From Gemmatimonadota bacterium (GTDB lineage Bacteria > Gemmatimonadota > Gemmatimonadetes > Longimicrobiales > Gaopeijiaceae), in the NCBI GenBank assembly GCA_022823225.1, contig JAJDXM010000009.1, positions 62,001-126,000 on the forward strand: a DNA stretch of 64,000 nt, given 5' to 3'. Below, in pieces: positions 53,644 through 62,654 of the stretch; the first letter of the stretch is position 1; the number at the start of each line of letters is the position of its first letter. A program made the position numbers and the translations under genes. The notes below the pieces were generated by a model. That model worked only from the letters and a program-made list of their open reading frames with translations. It was not told the origin of the DNA and made no database searches.

Positions 53644-54266
53644 GGGGCGCTCGGTCCACCGTCGTCCTGTTCGACCTGCTGTCCGCCCTCCTCGATTCCT
53701 GGACCCTCTGGAATGACCTCGCGGGGAGCGAGGAGCGAGGCCGCGTCTGGCGCCTCGAGTATCTGCGGCGCACCTACCGGACGGGCGCCTACGTGCCCTA
53801 CCTGGACCTTGTGGCGGACTCGGCCGCAGCGGTGGGGCTGCCCCGCAGGCTCGCCGGGACGATGGAGGAGCGTTGGTACGAACTGGCCCCCTGGCCGGGC
53901 GCGGGACGTGTGCTCGGCGAAATGGCTCGCAGGAGGCCGCTGGGGGTCGTGACGAACTGCTCCGAGGAGCTGGGCCGCCGCGCCGCGGAACTGGTCGGCG
54001 CGCCGTTCGACACCGTGGTCACGGCCGAGTCCGCGGGCTGCTACAAGCCCGATCCGCGCATCTATCTGGCCGGAGTGAAGGCGCTCGGCGTTCGCGTCGA
54101 GGAAGTGCTGTTCGTGGCCGGGTCTCCCCTCGACGTGGAGGGCGCGACGGCCGTGGGAATGCCCGTGGTGTGGCACAATCCGGCGGAGCTGACGGGGGAG
54201 GGGGCCCGCCGGGCTGCCGCGGCGGTCATCGGGGATTTGACGGAACTGCCGCCGCTGCTTGTGTGA
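53640..54266 (+). CDS. HAD-superfamily hydrolase (2-haloacid dehalogenase-like)
   Basis: The 208-residue product has motif I VVLFDLLSALLDSW (nucleophile Asp at about 12; the usual second acid is Leu), motif II VVTNCSE, motif III Lys in AGCYKPDPRIY and motif IV FVAGSPLDVEGA, which resembles haloacid dehalogenases. It may be a dehalogenase or a phosphatase. GTG overlaps the AKR-RidA stop as GTGA, so the pair is coupled. Confidence 0.8.
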   Translation: MRGARSTVVLFDLLSALLDSWTLWNDLAGSEERGRVWRLEYLRRTYRTGAYVPYLDLVADSAAAVGLPRRLAGTMEERWYELAPWPGAGRVLGEMARRRPLGVVTNCSEELGRRAAELVGAPFDTVVTAESAGCYKPDPRIYLAGVKALGVRVEEVLFVAGSPLDVEGATAVGMPVVWHNPAELTGEGARRAAAAVIGDLTELPPLLV

Positions 54267-54395
54267 CGCCCCCCCGGGGAGCCCCGTGCGTCGCAAGCGC
54301 GGTGGATTGTCGAACGGCCCGTCCACGGGGTTACATTGATTCGCCTGCGATCCGCCATTCGCGCGATCGCCGTTTCCAGCCCGAGGAAGGCCGAA

Positions 54396-55130
54396 ATGTC
54401 CCCTTGCCGTCGCTTCTTTACTCCGCCGCCACGCCCGGCCCGCAGCCTGTTGTCGGTTGTGGCCCTGACCGCGCCGCTCCTGGCGCTGCTCTCCGCCTGC
54501 GACCCTGGACCGTCTCCGGGAGCTGAAGTCGCCCTCGAGACGGATGTCCAGAAGGCCAGCTACTCGATCGGCCGGAACATGGCCGGTTCCCTCGAAGGGA
54601 TCGTCGACCAGGTGGACCTGCCGGCGATCTTGAGGGGTGTATCGGACGGGCTCGCCGGCATCGAGCCGGCCCTGGCGCAGGAGGAGCTGGACGCCGCCGT
54701 GATCGCGTTTCAGCAGATGCTGATGGATGCGCAGGCCGCGGAGGCGGCGGCCACGCTTGCCCAGGGAGAGGCCTTCCTGGCGGAAAACGGAAACAGGGAG
54801 GGGGTCATGACAACCGCGTCGGGCCTCCAGTACGAGGTCCTGCAGGAAGGTGACGGCGCCAGCCCGGAAGCCGGCCAGCAGGTTCAGGTCCACTACCGCG
54901 GAACGCTTACCGACGGAACCGAGTTCGACTCCTCATTCGGAGGCGACCCCGCGTCCTTCGGCCTGAACGGTGTGATCGCCGGCTTTGGCGAAGCGATCAT
55001 GCTGATGAGGGTTGGCGGCCGGGTGCGCGCCTACATCCCCAGCGCACTCGGGTACGGCGCCTCGGCGAGTTCCCGGATCCCCGCGAACTCGGTGCTCGTC
55101 TTCGAGATCGAGTTGCTGGGGGTCGGGTAG
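54396..55130 (+). CDS. FKBP-type peptidyl-prolyl isomerase lipoprotein (Mip/FkpA-like)
   Basis: The 244-residue product has a long signal with a lipobox (LLSACDPG, Cys at about 35), an N-terminal helical dimerisation part (about 48-135, KASYSIGRNMAGSLEG) and an FKBP domain (about 140-244). The FKBP domain has VQVHYRGTLTDGTEFDSSF and YIPSALGYGASASSRIPANS, holding the active-site Tyr, Asp and Phe. It is a periplasmic folding catalyst. A GAGGAAGG ribosome site precedes ATG 54396. Confidence 0.9.
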   Translation: MSPCRRFFTPPPRPARSLLSVVALTAPLLALLSACDPGPSPGAEVALETDVQKASYSIGRNMAGSLEGIVDQVDLPAILRGVSDGLAGIEPALAQEELDAAVIAFQQMLMDAQAAEAAATLAQGEAFLAENGNREGVMTTASGLQYEVLQEGDGASPEAGQQVQVHYRGTLTDGTEFDSSFGGDPASFGLNGVIAGFGEAIMLMRVGGRVRAYIPSALGYGASASSRIPANSVLVFEIELLGVG

Positions 55131-55161
55131 CAGACCGCCGGACTTCCGAGCCGCCCGCCGT

Positions 55162-56460
55162 TCAGGCCTGCCCGGACCGCTTCGCGAGACCGTACAGCGC
55201 TAGACCGGCCACGATCATCGCCAGCGCCGCAAGTGCCTCGGCGGGGCGGTCCAGCGCGATGTACACGAGCGTCCAGGAAGTCAGCCCGAGGTAGATCAAC
55301 GGCGTGACGGGGAATCCCCACGCCCGGAACGGACGCTCCAGCGCCGGCTCGCGGATGCGCAGGACGAACACCCCGGCCACGGTGAAGAGACTGTTCAGCC
55401 CCAGGATGAACCCGGCGAAGACCAGGATCGTCTCGAACGAGGCCGTGACGATGAACCCGAGGGTGAGCGCGGCCTGTGTCAGCACGGCGGCCGCCGGGAT
55501 GCCGTTGGCCTTCGTGCGGGCAAGGCGGCGGAGCGGGGGGTGGTCTTCGCCCATCACCTGAAGGACGCGCGGACCCGCCAACACCATCGCGCTGACGGTG
55601 GACACGAGCAGGACAGCGAGTGTGACCCCCATGATCGCGGCCCCCGCCGGGCCGAAGAGGTGGGTGGCGGCCACGTAGCCGACTTCGATTCTGCCCTCCA
55701 GTTCGGCCATGGGCGCGGCGCGCAGGAACGCATGGTTGAGCGCCACGTAGAGCACGGTGACGAGCAGCGTGCCGCCGGCCAGGATGCGCGGAAGGGTGCG
55801 CTGCGGGTCGTCGACCTCGCCGGTCAGGTAGGTGGCGGCGTTCCAGCCGGTGTAGGCGTAGGAGACGTAGATGAGCGAGACCGCGAAGGCGCCGCCGAAG
55901 ACGAGCCGGCCGTCGCCGGGGGCGGGGAGGAGCGCGACGGGCTCGGCCGGGTCGGCGAGGAGGGCGGCGGCGAGGCAGAAGGCGACGATCAGCACCACCT
56001 TGAGGGTCGTGAAGCCGCTCTGGAAGAGCCCGGAACTCCGGTGGCTGGTGATGTGCACGCCCGCCATCACGGCCACCAGGCCCGCGCCGAGCCAGGTGGG
56101 TGACAGTTCCGGGAAGACCGACGCGAGGTAGGTGCCGAAGGTGATGGCGGCCAGCGCGGTGGGGGCGGAGAACCCGACGGTTGCCGACACGCACCCCGAG
56201 ACGAAGCCGGCGGCCGGGTGATAGATGCGCCCCAGGAAGGTGTACTCGCCGCCGGAACGGGGGATCGCCGCGCCGAGTTCGGCGTAGCAGACGGCGCCGC
56301 AGAACGCACCCGCGCCGCCCACCACCCACAGCAGCAGCAGAGGGAAGGTCGACTGGATGTCGAGGAGCTGAAAACCCAGGCTGGTGAAGACGCCGGTGCC
56401 GATCATGTTGGCCACGACGACCGACGTGGCGGCGTAGGGTCCGTAGCGGCTTCGATGCAT
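55162..56460 (-). CDS. APC-family amino acid permease (LAT-like)
   Basis: The 432-residue product has about twelve membrane segments, starting ATSVVVANMIGTGVFTSLG, the IGTGVF motif of LAT/APC transporters, and YTGWNAATYLTGEVDDPQRT in the TM6-7 loop. Substrate unknown. It is divergent from the LOG-family pseudogene, whose start lies only 27 bp away. Confidence 0.88.
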   Translation of the reverse strand: MHRSRYGPYAATSVVVANMIGTGVFTSLGFQLLDIQSTFPLLLLWVVGGAGAFCGAVCYAELGAAIPRSGGEYTFLGRIYHPAAGFVSGCVSATVGFSAPTALAAITFGTYLASVFPELSPTWLGAGLVAVMAGVHITSHRSSGLFQSGFTTLKVVLIVAFCLAAALLADPAEPVALLPAPGDGRLVFGGAFAVSLIYVSYAYTGWNAATYLTGEVDDPQRTLPRILAGGTLLVTVLYVALNHAFLRAAPMAELEGRIEVGYVAATHLFGPAGAAIMGVTLAVLLVSTVSAMVLAGPRVLQVMGEDHPPLRRLARTKANGIPAAAVLTQAALTLGFIVTASFETILVFAGFILGLNSLFTVAGVFVLRIREPALERPFRAWGFPVTPLIYLGLTSWTLVYIALDRPAEALAALAMIVAGLALYGLAKRSGQA

Positions 56461-56487
56461 TGGCGTGGATCCGGCGGAGTCGCGAAG

Positions 56488-57093
56488 ATGAAGGATGACT
56501 GCTTCCCCGACGAATTCTATCCTGCTTTGACCCGGCTTCCCATTGTAGGCGTGATGGGGTCGGGCGTCCGGTCCCACGAGGAGTTGGCCGAACCGCTGGG
56601 CCGGCGGCTGGCGCGACTGGGCGTGCACCTGCTGACCGGGGGCGGGCGCGGGGTGATGGAGTCCGTGTCCCGGGCGTTTGCGTCGGTGGAGGATCGGGCG
56701 GGGCTGGTGATCGGCGTTCTGCCGCTGCACGGCGCCGATGCGGGAGAAGAGGCCGACCCCGGGTACCCGAACCGGTGGGTCGAGATCGTGGTGAGCACCC
56801 ACCTGGGAAGGGAGGGAGCGAGCCCGGACTCCCGGAATCACGTCAACGTGCTCACTTCGGATGTCGTCGTGGCACTTCCGGGCAGCGCCGGCACGGCGTA
56901 GGAGGTGGCGCTGTCGGTGCGCTACCGGCGCCCCGTCGTCCTCTTCGGCGATCTGGAGCGCGCCCGAGACCTGCCCCCCGAGGTCGCGACGGCGAAAACG
57001 GTGGACGAAGCCGTCGCGTTCGTGCAGCGGCACCTGGCGCGGAGTGCGGCGGCCGCCGAGCGCGGCGGGGGCTTCGGCCCCGCGCCAGAATGA
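56488..57093 (+). pseudogene. LOG-family (lysine-decarboxylase-like) gene interrupted by an amber codon
   Basis: The reading runs IVGVMGSGVRSHEELAEPLG and LTGGGRGVMESVSRAFA, typical of the LOG family (TIGR00725 type), up to LPGSAGTA. A TAG at 56899-56901 falls inside the PGGxGTxxE motif where one expects Ser or another residue before EVALS. The frame then continues as EVALSVRYRRPVVLFG to a TGA at 57093. One base change (for example TCG to TAG) would explain it. Without read-through the protein is 137 residues and lacks its C-terminal part. GGAG before ATG 56488 suggests that it was once translated. It overlaps the next gene by ATGA. Confidence 0.8.
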
Positions 57094-58265
57094 CCCGCGG
57101 CGCGGGCGACCCCCGCCCCCACCCCCGCCTGCACGGCGTCGCCGGCTTCTCGATCGACCGCGTGGCGAGCGCGGCCGGGGCCGACCCCCGGATCCTGCGC
57201 CTCGAAAACCTCGACACGGACATCGCGCCCCCCGCGGCGGCCATCGCGGCGACGCGGGCCGCGCTTGGCGACGACGATGCCAACAGCTACCTGCCCTTCC
57301 TGGGGCGCGACGACCTGCGCGCCGCGGCCGCGGCCCACGTCACGCGGCTGAGCGGCGTCCCGTACGACCCGGCCACGCAGACGGTCATCACCGCCGGGGG
57401 CACCGAGGGGCTCTTCAACGCGCTGCTCGCGCTCATCGAGCCGGGCGACGAGGTGATCGTCACCGATCCGACCTACGCGGGCATGCTCCAGCGGGTGCGT
57501 CTGGCGGGCGGGGTGGCACGCTTCGTCCCGTTCGTCGTGCACGGCGGCCGCTGGACGCTGGACCTGCAGCGCTTCCGCGACGCGGTGACCGAGCGCACAC
57601 GCGTCGTCTTCCTCATGAACCCGTCGATTCCGTCGGGGGCGGTGCTGTCGCGGGGGGACTGGGGAGAGGTTGCGCAGGTGTGCCAGCATCACGGCATCTG
57701 GCTGCTTTACAACGCGGCGATGGAGCGCATCCTGTACGGTGGCCGCCGCTACGTTCACCCGGCGGGCGTTGCGGGACTGGAGGACCTCACCGTGACGGTC
57801 GGCTCGGTGTCCAAGGAGTACCGCATGATCGGGTGGCGGGTGGGGTGGGTGGTGGGTCCGCAGCGCGCGATCGACAGGATCGGCCTGGTCAGCATCTACA
57901 ACGTCGTGACTCCGGTGGGGATCACGCAGCCGGGCGCGGTCGCCGCGCTGACGGATCCGGATGGCGGGGGCGTGGCCGAGGCGGTCGCCAGGTGGGAGCG
58001 CAGGCGCGACACGGTGCAGGCCGAGCTGGCCGGGCTGCCCTTCGTGCCGTGCGACGGAGGGTGGTCGCTCCTGGTAGATACCGGGCGAATGGGCCACGAC
58101 GCGGCCGCCGCTTCCGCAAGGTTGCTGGAGCGTGGGATGGTCGCCGCGACGCCGATGACGCACTGGGGGCGCGAGAACGCGGGGCAGTTCGTGCGGATCG
58201 TGTTCAGCAACGAGCCGGTGGAGAGGTTGCGGGGGCTGGGGGAGCGGGTCCGGCAGGCGATGTAA
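57090..58265 (+). CDS. Class I/II aminotransferase-fold protein with altered PLP-binding residues
   Basis: The 391-residue product has the fold of aspartate aminotransferases: NSYLPFLGRDDLRAAAAAH, ITAGGTEGLFNALLALI and GSVSKEYRMIGWRVGW with the PLP Lys. The usual Asp that binds the PLP nitrogen (D in DExYE) is replaced: WLLYNAAMERIL. The NPxNPTG motif reads NPSIPSGAVL. It may work with altered chemistry or be losing function. The ATG overlaps the LOG pseudogene stop. Confidence 0.8.
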   Translation: MTRGAGDPRPHPRLHGVAGFSIDRVASAAGADPRILRLENLDTDIAPPAAAIAATRAALGDDDANSYLPFLGRDDLRAAAAAHVTRLSGVPYDPATQTVITAGGTEGLFNALLALIEPGDEVIVTDPTYAGMLQRVRLAGGVARFVPFVVHGGRWTLDLQRFRDAVTERTRVVFLMNPSIPSGAVLSRGDWGEVAQVCQHHGIWLLYNAAMERILYGGRRYVHPAGVAGLEDLTVTVGSVSKEYRMIGWRVGWVVGPQRAIDRIGLVSIYNVVTPVGITQPGAVAALTDPDGGGVAEAVARWERRRDTVQAELAGLPFVPCDGGWSLLVDTGRMGHDAAAASARLLERGMVAATPMTHWGRENAGQFVRIVFSNEPVERLRGLGERVRQAM

Positions 58266-58301
58266 AGATAACCTTACATAATGTCATGTAATCTTTACAT
58301 G
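58261..58301. promoter_or_regulatory. PadR-operator-like palindromes spanning two convergent stop codons
   Basis: TGTAAAGATAACCTTACA (58261-58278) has the TGTAA-N8-TTACA layout of the sites at 15520-15558. CATGTAATCTTTACATG (58285-58301) is a perfect 7+3+7 palindrome. Together 58261-58299 form a 39-bp near-palindrome with three mismatches per arm. The stop codons of both convergent genes lie inside it, so it could also act as a two-way terminator hairpin. CATGTAA...TTACATG matches the shape of PadR-family operators. Confidence 0.5.
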
Positions 58302-59371
58302 AATGGCTCTCTCCGCAGGACGCACGATGGTTCCGGTCCGTCCTCCCCCCCCAACTCCCGCAGCCACGCCTCGACTGCGCGCTGGTAGTAGCTCGGGTTG
58401 AAGAGCGTCCAGTCGCCCAGCTCCTCGGGGATTTCGTAGGCTTCGGCCGCGTCCTGCGCGGTGACGCCGAGCCTTGACGCCTCCCGCGCCGCCGCCTCCA
58501 CCGAGTCGATCAGCGCGGTGTAGGCCGCCATGGCGCCCCTGTCCGCCAGCGGACCGTGTCCCGGGACGAAGGTCGTCGCCGGAAGGCCTCCGAGGGCCCT
58601 CACCGAGCGCGACAAACGCGAGGGCACCGCGTCGCGGTAGTTCGGGAACATCGCGTTCCACACCAGGTCGCCGCACCAGACCGGCCCCTCCCCCCCGTCC
58701 ACCTCCACCGTCAGGTCGCTGGCGGTGTGGCCGGTGCGGGGCTGGACCGTGACCACGCGGTCCCCCAGGTCGAACTGCGCGGGCGCGTCCTCGGGCACGA
58801 ACACGGCGTCGACCCAGGGCTGCATGGCCCCCTCGTTGGTGACCGAGGTCAGGACGAGGTTGCGTGTGGTCTCGGTGGCGTGGATCGGCGGGGTGATGGC
58901 ACCGCCGGACGCGAAGCCCGCCGACCCCGCGGAATGGTCGCCGTGGTAGTGACTGACCACTGCGACCCCGGGCCAGCGCCCGGTCAACTCCCTGGCCTTT
59001 TCCGCCACCCACGCGGCCCCCTGCTCCGACGCGAAGGCTTCCACGACCAGCGTCTCGGCCGATCCGCCGATGATCCCGCCGTTGCAGACGGTCGTGTAGT
59101 CTCCTTCCAGCGGGGTCGAGATCACCGCGAACATGCCGGGGCCGACTTCCTCGATGCGGGCCCAGGGTTCCTGTGCGACGACCCGGCCCGGGGCCGCACC
59201 GATCCCCGCCCGCGCGCGGCTTCCGGCGCCCGTGCCGGCCCAGCGCTCGCGCAATCGCGCCGGCAGAAGGGGGGCCGCCGAGGCCAGGTAGGTGGCGCAC
59301 CCCCCGGCGGCGGCCAGACAGGAGGCGCCCCGCGCGGTGGCGGCGACGAAGCGGCGGCGGCTGATGCTCAT
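58295..59371 (-). CDS. Tat-exported metallo-beta-lactamase-fold hydrolase
   Basis: The 358-residue product begins MSISRRRFVAATARGAS, a Tat signal (SRRRFVA). The metal-binding SHYHGDHSAG (HxHxDH) lies at about residue 135, with later His in GHTASDL and PGHGPL. The family covers many hydrolases; substrate unknown. The ATG overlaps the stop of the upstream transporter gene (ATGA). Confidence 0.85.
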   Translation of the reverse strand: MSISRRRFVAATARGASCLAAAGGCATYLASAAPLLPARLRERWAGTGAGSRARAGIGAAPGRVVAQEPWARIEEVGPGMFAVISTPLEGDYTTVCNGGIIGGSAETLVVEAFASEQGAAWVAEKARELTGRWPGVAVVSHYHGDHSAGSAGFASGGAITPPIHATETTRNLVLTSVTNEGAMQPWVDAVFVPEDAPAQFDLGDRVVTVQPRTGHTASDLTVEVDGGEGPVWCGDLVWNAMFPNYRDAVPSRLSRSVRALGGLPATTFVPGHGPLADRGAMAAYTALIDSVEAAAREASRLGVTAQDAAEAYEIPEELGDWTLFNPSYYQRAVEAWLRELGGEDGPEPSCVLRREPFM

Positions 59372-60672
59372 CGTGAATCGGCCCGGTGCAGGTAGAGGTT
59401 CGACAGGAAGCGCCCTCCCAGGAAGGCGGCGAAGGCGGCGGTGGCGCCGACCCAGCCCAGGCCCCAGGCCAGGACGGCGAAGATCGCCACGATGCCGGCG
59501 ACCCCGAGCGACGTGGCCATGGTGATGGCCTTGGTCCGGCGCTGCATCACCATAACCGCGCTCTGGCAGGCCAGCCAGACCGACAGCGCCGGCAGCGGGA
59601 TGAGCAGCGCGGCGGGGGTCCTCGCGTACTCCTGCAACTCGGGGGTCAGCGCCGACACCGTTCCGAACCAGACGTCGAAGAGCGGCGTCACGGCGAAGAG
59701 CGCGTAGCCCACCGAACTGGCGATCGCGAGGCCGGCCGCGAAACGGGTGACGGCGCGCCGGTGCTCGAAGTCCTTTCCCATGAGGGCGATTGCGGCCTCC
59801 TGGTAGCTGAGCCCCACGGCGCGAAAGAGGAAAGAGAGCGAGTGGACGACTGGCAGCACCGCGAGTGATTCCAGCGGTGCGCGGGCCCGTCCCACCAGGA
59901 AGGTGAGCACCGGGTGCGTGGCCAGCGCCACCAGCGAGGTCAGGGCGAGCGGGTAGTAGAACGCGCCGATCGCCGAGTAGCTCAGCGGTGCCACGCCGCT
60001 TTCGGCCGGGGTCCTCGCGAGGATCCGGCGGATCGCGCCGGCCCCCATCAGCCGTGCAGCGAGCGCCTCGGAGCAGACCCCCACGGTAAGGGCGGTCGCC
60101 CCGACCCAAGCCCCGTGCAACTCCGAGAAGGCGGCGAGCGCCACGGCCGTGCCCGCCATCGCCGCGAGCCGGCAGGCCGTGCCCGCCGCGACCTGGCGCG
60201 TCTTGCCCGAGATGATCATCACGCCGTGAATGAAGCGCCGGTACCCGATCGCCGCGGGCCACGGGAGGAAGATCCACAGCGCTCCGTAGACGATGTCCGC
60301 CACGTCGCGAGGCAGCCCCAGGAGTCCCAGCATCAGCGGCTCGAAGACGGCGGGGATCAGGAGCGCGCAGAGGAGCAGCGTGGCGAGGAGGTTGAGGCCG
60401 TGGGTGAAGAGGCGAAGGCGGCGATAGCTGTGGCCGTCGCGGACCAGGGCCGTCGCCGCGGTCATCAGCATGATCACCGGCGCCTCGACCAGGATCGCGA
60501 TCGCGAACCCCACCCCGTGCGCGGCCAGGTTCAGCTTGGGCTCGGCCAGCCGGGCGATGGTCGCGGCCAGCAGCGGACCCTCGAAGGCCATCATGACCCA
60601 GGTCGCGGCCAGCGGGGACCAGAAGCGGGCGATGTGGCCGGGCGTGAGCGTCCGGCCGGGGGCGGGGTTCAT
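59368..60672 (-). CDS. MATE-like / Ank-related multi-pass membrane transporter
   Basis: The 434-residue product has about twelve hydrophobic segments and the internal repeat of MATE/MOP-superfamily proteins. Stretches such as FWSPLAATWVMMAFEGPLL and FIHGVMIISGKTR resemble bacterial homologs of the ANK family. Substrate unknown. It is upstream of, and coupled to, the Tat-exported MBL-fold gene. Confidence 0.7.
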   Translation of the reverse strand: MNPAPGRTLTPGHIARFWSPLAATWVMMAFEGPLLAATIARLAEPKLNLAAHGVGFAIAILVEAPVIMLMTAATALVRDGHSYRRLRLFTHGLNLLATLLLCALLIPAVFEPLMLGLLGLPRDVADIVYGALWIFLPWPAAIGYRRFIHGVMIISGKTRQVAAGTACRLAAMAGTAVALAAFSELHGAWVGATALTVGVCSEALAARLMGAGAIRRILARTPAESGVAPLSYSAIGAFYYPLALTSLVALATHPVLTFLVGRARAPLESLAVLPVVHSLSFLFRAVGLSYQEAAIALMGKDFEHRRAVTRFAAGLAIASSVGYALFAVTPLFDVWFGTVSALTPELQEYARTPAALLIPLPALSVWLACQSAVMVMQRRTKAITMATSLGVAGIVAIFAVLAWGLGWVGATAAFAAFLGGRFLSNLYLHRADSR

Positions 60673-60794
60673 TGGCGGTTTCCGTGGGAAGAAGAGCGAC
60701 AGGTACGATAACTTCAGTGCCAAGGGGGAGCCCGTCCGGCGTCGCTGCACGGTTTTGTTCCCCGTCTGCCATGGTACGCCAAGGCCGAACGCCG

Positions 60795-61721
60795 ATGACC
60801 GATCCCGACAGGTTCAGCGATTCCAGCCCCTGGGGCGCGCTGCGTCCACGCGGCTGGGGCGGACTCTGGCTGAAGGTAGCCCGCAGCTTTCCCGGCGGAT
60901 GGCCGTGGAGCCGTCTCGCACTGCTGGCGCGCCGCGTCTCGCGCCGCGCGCTGTCGGGGCCCGTCGACACGCGCGTCTGGGGCTTGAGGCTTCGCTTCTT
61001 TCCGGACCGCTCGGTATCCGAAGCTCGGATCCTCTTCCTGCCGCGATCATGGGACCGTGCGGAGCGGCGCCTGCTCGGCGAGTGGGCTGCGGCGCCGGGA
61101 TTCACCTTCGTTGACGTCGGCGCGAATGTGGGAGGGTACGCCTTCTGGGTTCTGTCGCGGCTGGGCGATTCCGGGCGCATCGTCGCGGTGGAGCCCAATC
61201 CCCCGCTGGCGCGCCAGTTGCGCTACAACGTTCGCCAGAACGGCGCGGGCGATCGCGTCCGGGTGGTGGATGCGGCGGTGGGGGCGGAGCGAGGGGCTGG
61301 GAGGCTCGCGGTCGGGTCGCGCAACTCGGGGGAGAATCGGCTGCTTGGGGCCGCGGAAGCGTCGGCGGGCGGCGGCGTACCCGTGCGCGTCCTGACGCTG
61401 GCCGACGTCGTCGAACAAGCCGGACTCGACCGGATCGACTGCTTGAAGGTCGACGTCGAGGGGCGCGAAGCCGAGGTCATCCAGCCGTACCTGACCACGG
61501 AGCCGCGCGAGGCGTGGCCGAGGTATCTGATCGTCGAGTTGAAGGAGCCGTCCGCCGGCGGGCCCCTTCGCGGAGCGGCCGAGCCGCCTGCCGCGCGGGC
61601 CGGCGCCGCGAGTCAGCCGGACGCCCGAGTGAGTCCGGCAGCCCTCGAGGAATGGCTCACCGCCCGGGGATACGCGCGCGTGCTGCGCACGAAGCTCAAC
61701 GGACTCTTTCGGCTGGCGTGA
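60795..61721 (+). CDS. FkbM-family methyltransferase
   Basis: The 308-residue product has an N-terminal region with basic helices and, from about residue 105, the FkbM methyltransferase domain: FVDVGANVGGYAFW (SAM motif I), IVAVEPNPPLARQL (motif II) and LKVDVEGREAEVI. FkbM proteins methylate hydroxyls of glycans and secondary metabolites. A Pro-Ala-Gly-rich insertion lies near residues 260-285. The GNAT gene follows 13 bp downstream. Confidence 0.85.
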   Translation: MTDPDRFSDSSPWGALRPRGWGGLWLKVARSFPGGWPWSRLALLARRVSRRALSGPVDTRVWGLRLRFFPDRSVSEARILFLPRSWDRAERRLLGEWAAAPGFTFVDVGANVGGYAFWVLSRLGDSGRIVAVEPNPPLARQLRYNVRQNGAGDRVRVVDAAVGAERGAGRLAVGSRNSGENRLLGAAEASAGGGVPVRVLTLADVVEQAGLDRIDCLKVDVEGREAEVIQPYLTTEPREAWPRYLIVELKEPSAGGPLRGAAEPPAARAGAASQPDARVSPAALEEWLTARGYARVLRTKLNGLFRLA

Positions 61722-61734
61722 GCGAAGGACCGGA

Positions 61735-62595
61735 ATGGAGACCGTGATCGTGCGCCACTCCGGTCCGCGCGCCTTCCTCGAACGGGCCGAACGATGGCTG
61801 CTCCGGCGGGAGGCCGAGAACAATCTGTCTCTGGGAGTGGCCGGGTCCCTTGTTGGAGCCCGTCCTCCGCCGGCTCCCGCTTCCCCCCTCTACTTCGCGA
61901 CAATCGAACGGGGCAGGGACATTGTCGGATGCGCCTTCCGCACGCCGCCCTACAAGCTGGGGCTGACGCGCATGCCTTTGGAGGCGGTCCCGCTCCTGGC
62001 CCGGTATGTGGCCGAAGTGTACGAAGAGCTGCCCGCCGTCCTCGGTCCGAACAGGGTTGCCCGCGCCTTCGGCGACGCCTGGAGCCGACTGAAGGGGGTG
62101 AGGGCCTCGCCCGGAGCCCGTCAACGGATCCATGTCCTTGAGCGGGTGGTGCCGCCGTCGCGGATGGCGCCGGGAGATATGCGGCGTGCCGGACCCGCGG
62201 ACATCCCGCTCGTCGCCCGTTGGCTGGACTCGTTCCTGCGAGAGACCGGTCTGGGAGACCCGGGGGATCCCGGGGAGCGGGCCCGCCGGCTCTGTGGCGT
62301 CGAGGGCGGAAACCGCCTGCTGGCCCTGTGGGTGGATCGAGAGCCGCTGTCGATGGCCGGTTTTCCGGCGCACACGCGCCACGGGGTGCGGATCGGCTAT
62401 GTCTACACCCCAGAGGAGCGTCGCCGCAGAGGATATGCGACCACGCTGGTCGCCGGGCTGAGCAGCCATGCGCTCGATCTGGGCTTCAGCCACTGCGTCC
62501 TCTATACGGATCTGGCGAACCCGACTTCGAACAGGATCTACCGCAGCGTGGGGTATCGCCCGCTGCAGGATGTCATGGATGTCGAGTTCGGCTAA
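61735..62595 (+). CDS. GNAT-family acetyltransferase
   Basis: The 286-residue product has an N-terminal half of unclear fold and a C-terminal GNAT domain (about 145-285) with VYTPEERRRRGYATTLVAGL (the acetyl-CoA-binding Q/RxxGxG/A turn) and LYTDLANPTSNRIYRSVGY. The substrate is unknown. It follows the FkbM gene in the same direction. Confidence 0.85.
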   Translation: METVIVRHSGPRAFLERAERWLLRREAENNLSLGVAGSLVGARPPPAPASPLYFATIERGRDIVGCAFRTPPYKLGLTRMPLEAVPLLARYVAEVYEELPAVLGPNRVARAFGDAWSRLKGVRASPGARQRIHVLERVVPPSRMAPGDMRRAGPADIPLVARWLDSFLRETGLGDPGDPGERARRLCGVEGGNRLLALWVDREPLSMAGFPAHTRHGVRIGYVYTPEERRRRGYATTLVAGLSSHALDLGFSHCVLYTDLANPTSNRIYRSVGYRPLQDVMDVEFG

Positions 62596-62654
62596 TTTGA
62601 CGGCACCGACATGACGCCTTGTCCTCTTTTCTCTCCCACGGATCCTCACCCCAC

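Noticed and set aside
56899-56901. TAG in the LOG gene read as pyrrolysine
   Set aside because: Pyrrolysine is almost confined to methylamine methyltransferases, and no support is visible; a point mutation or sequence error is simpler.
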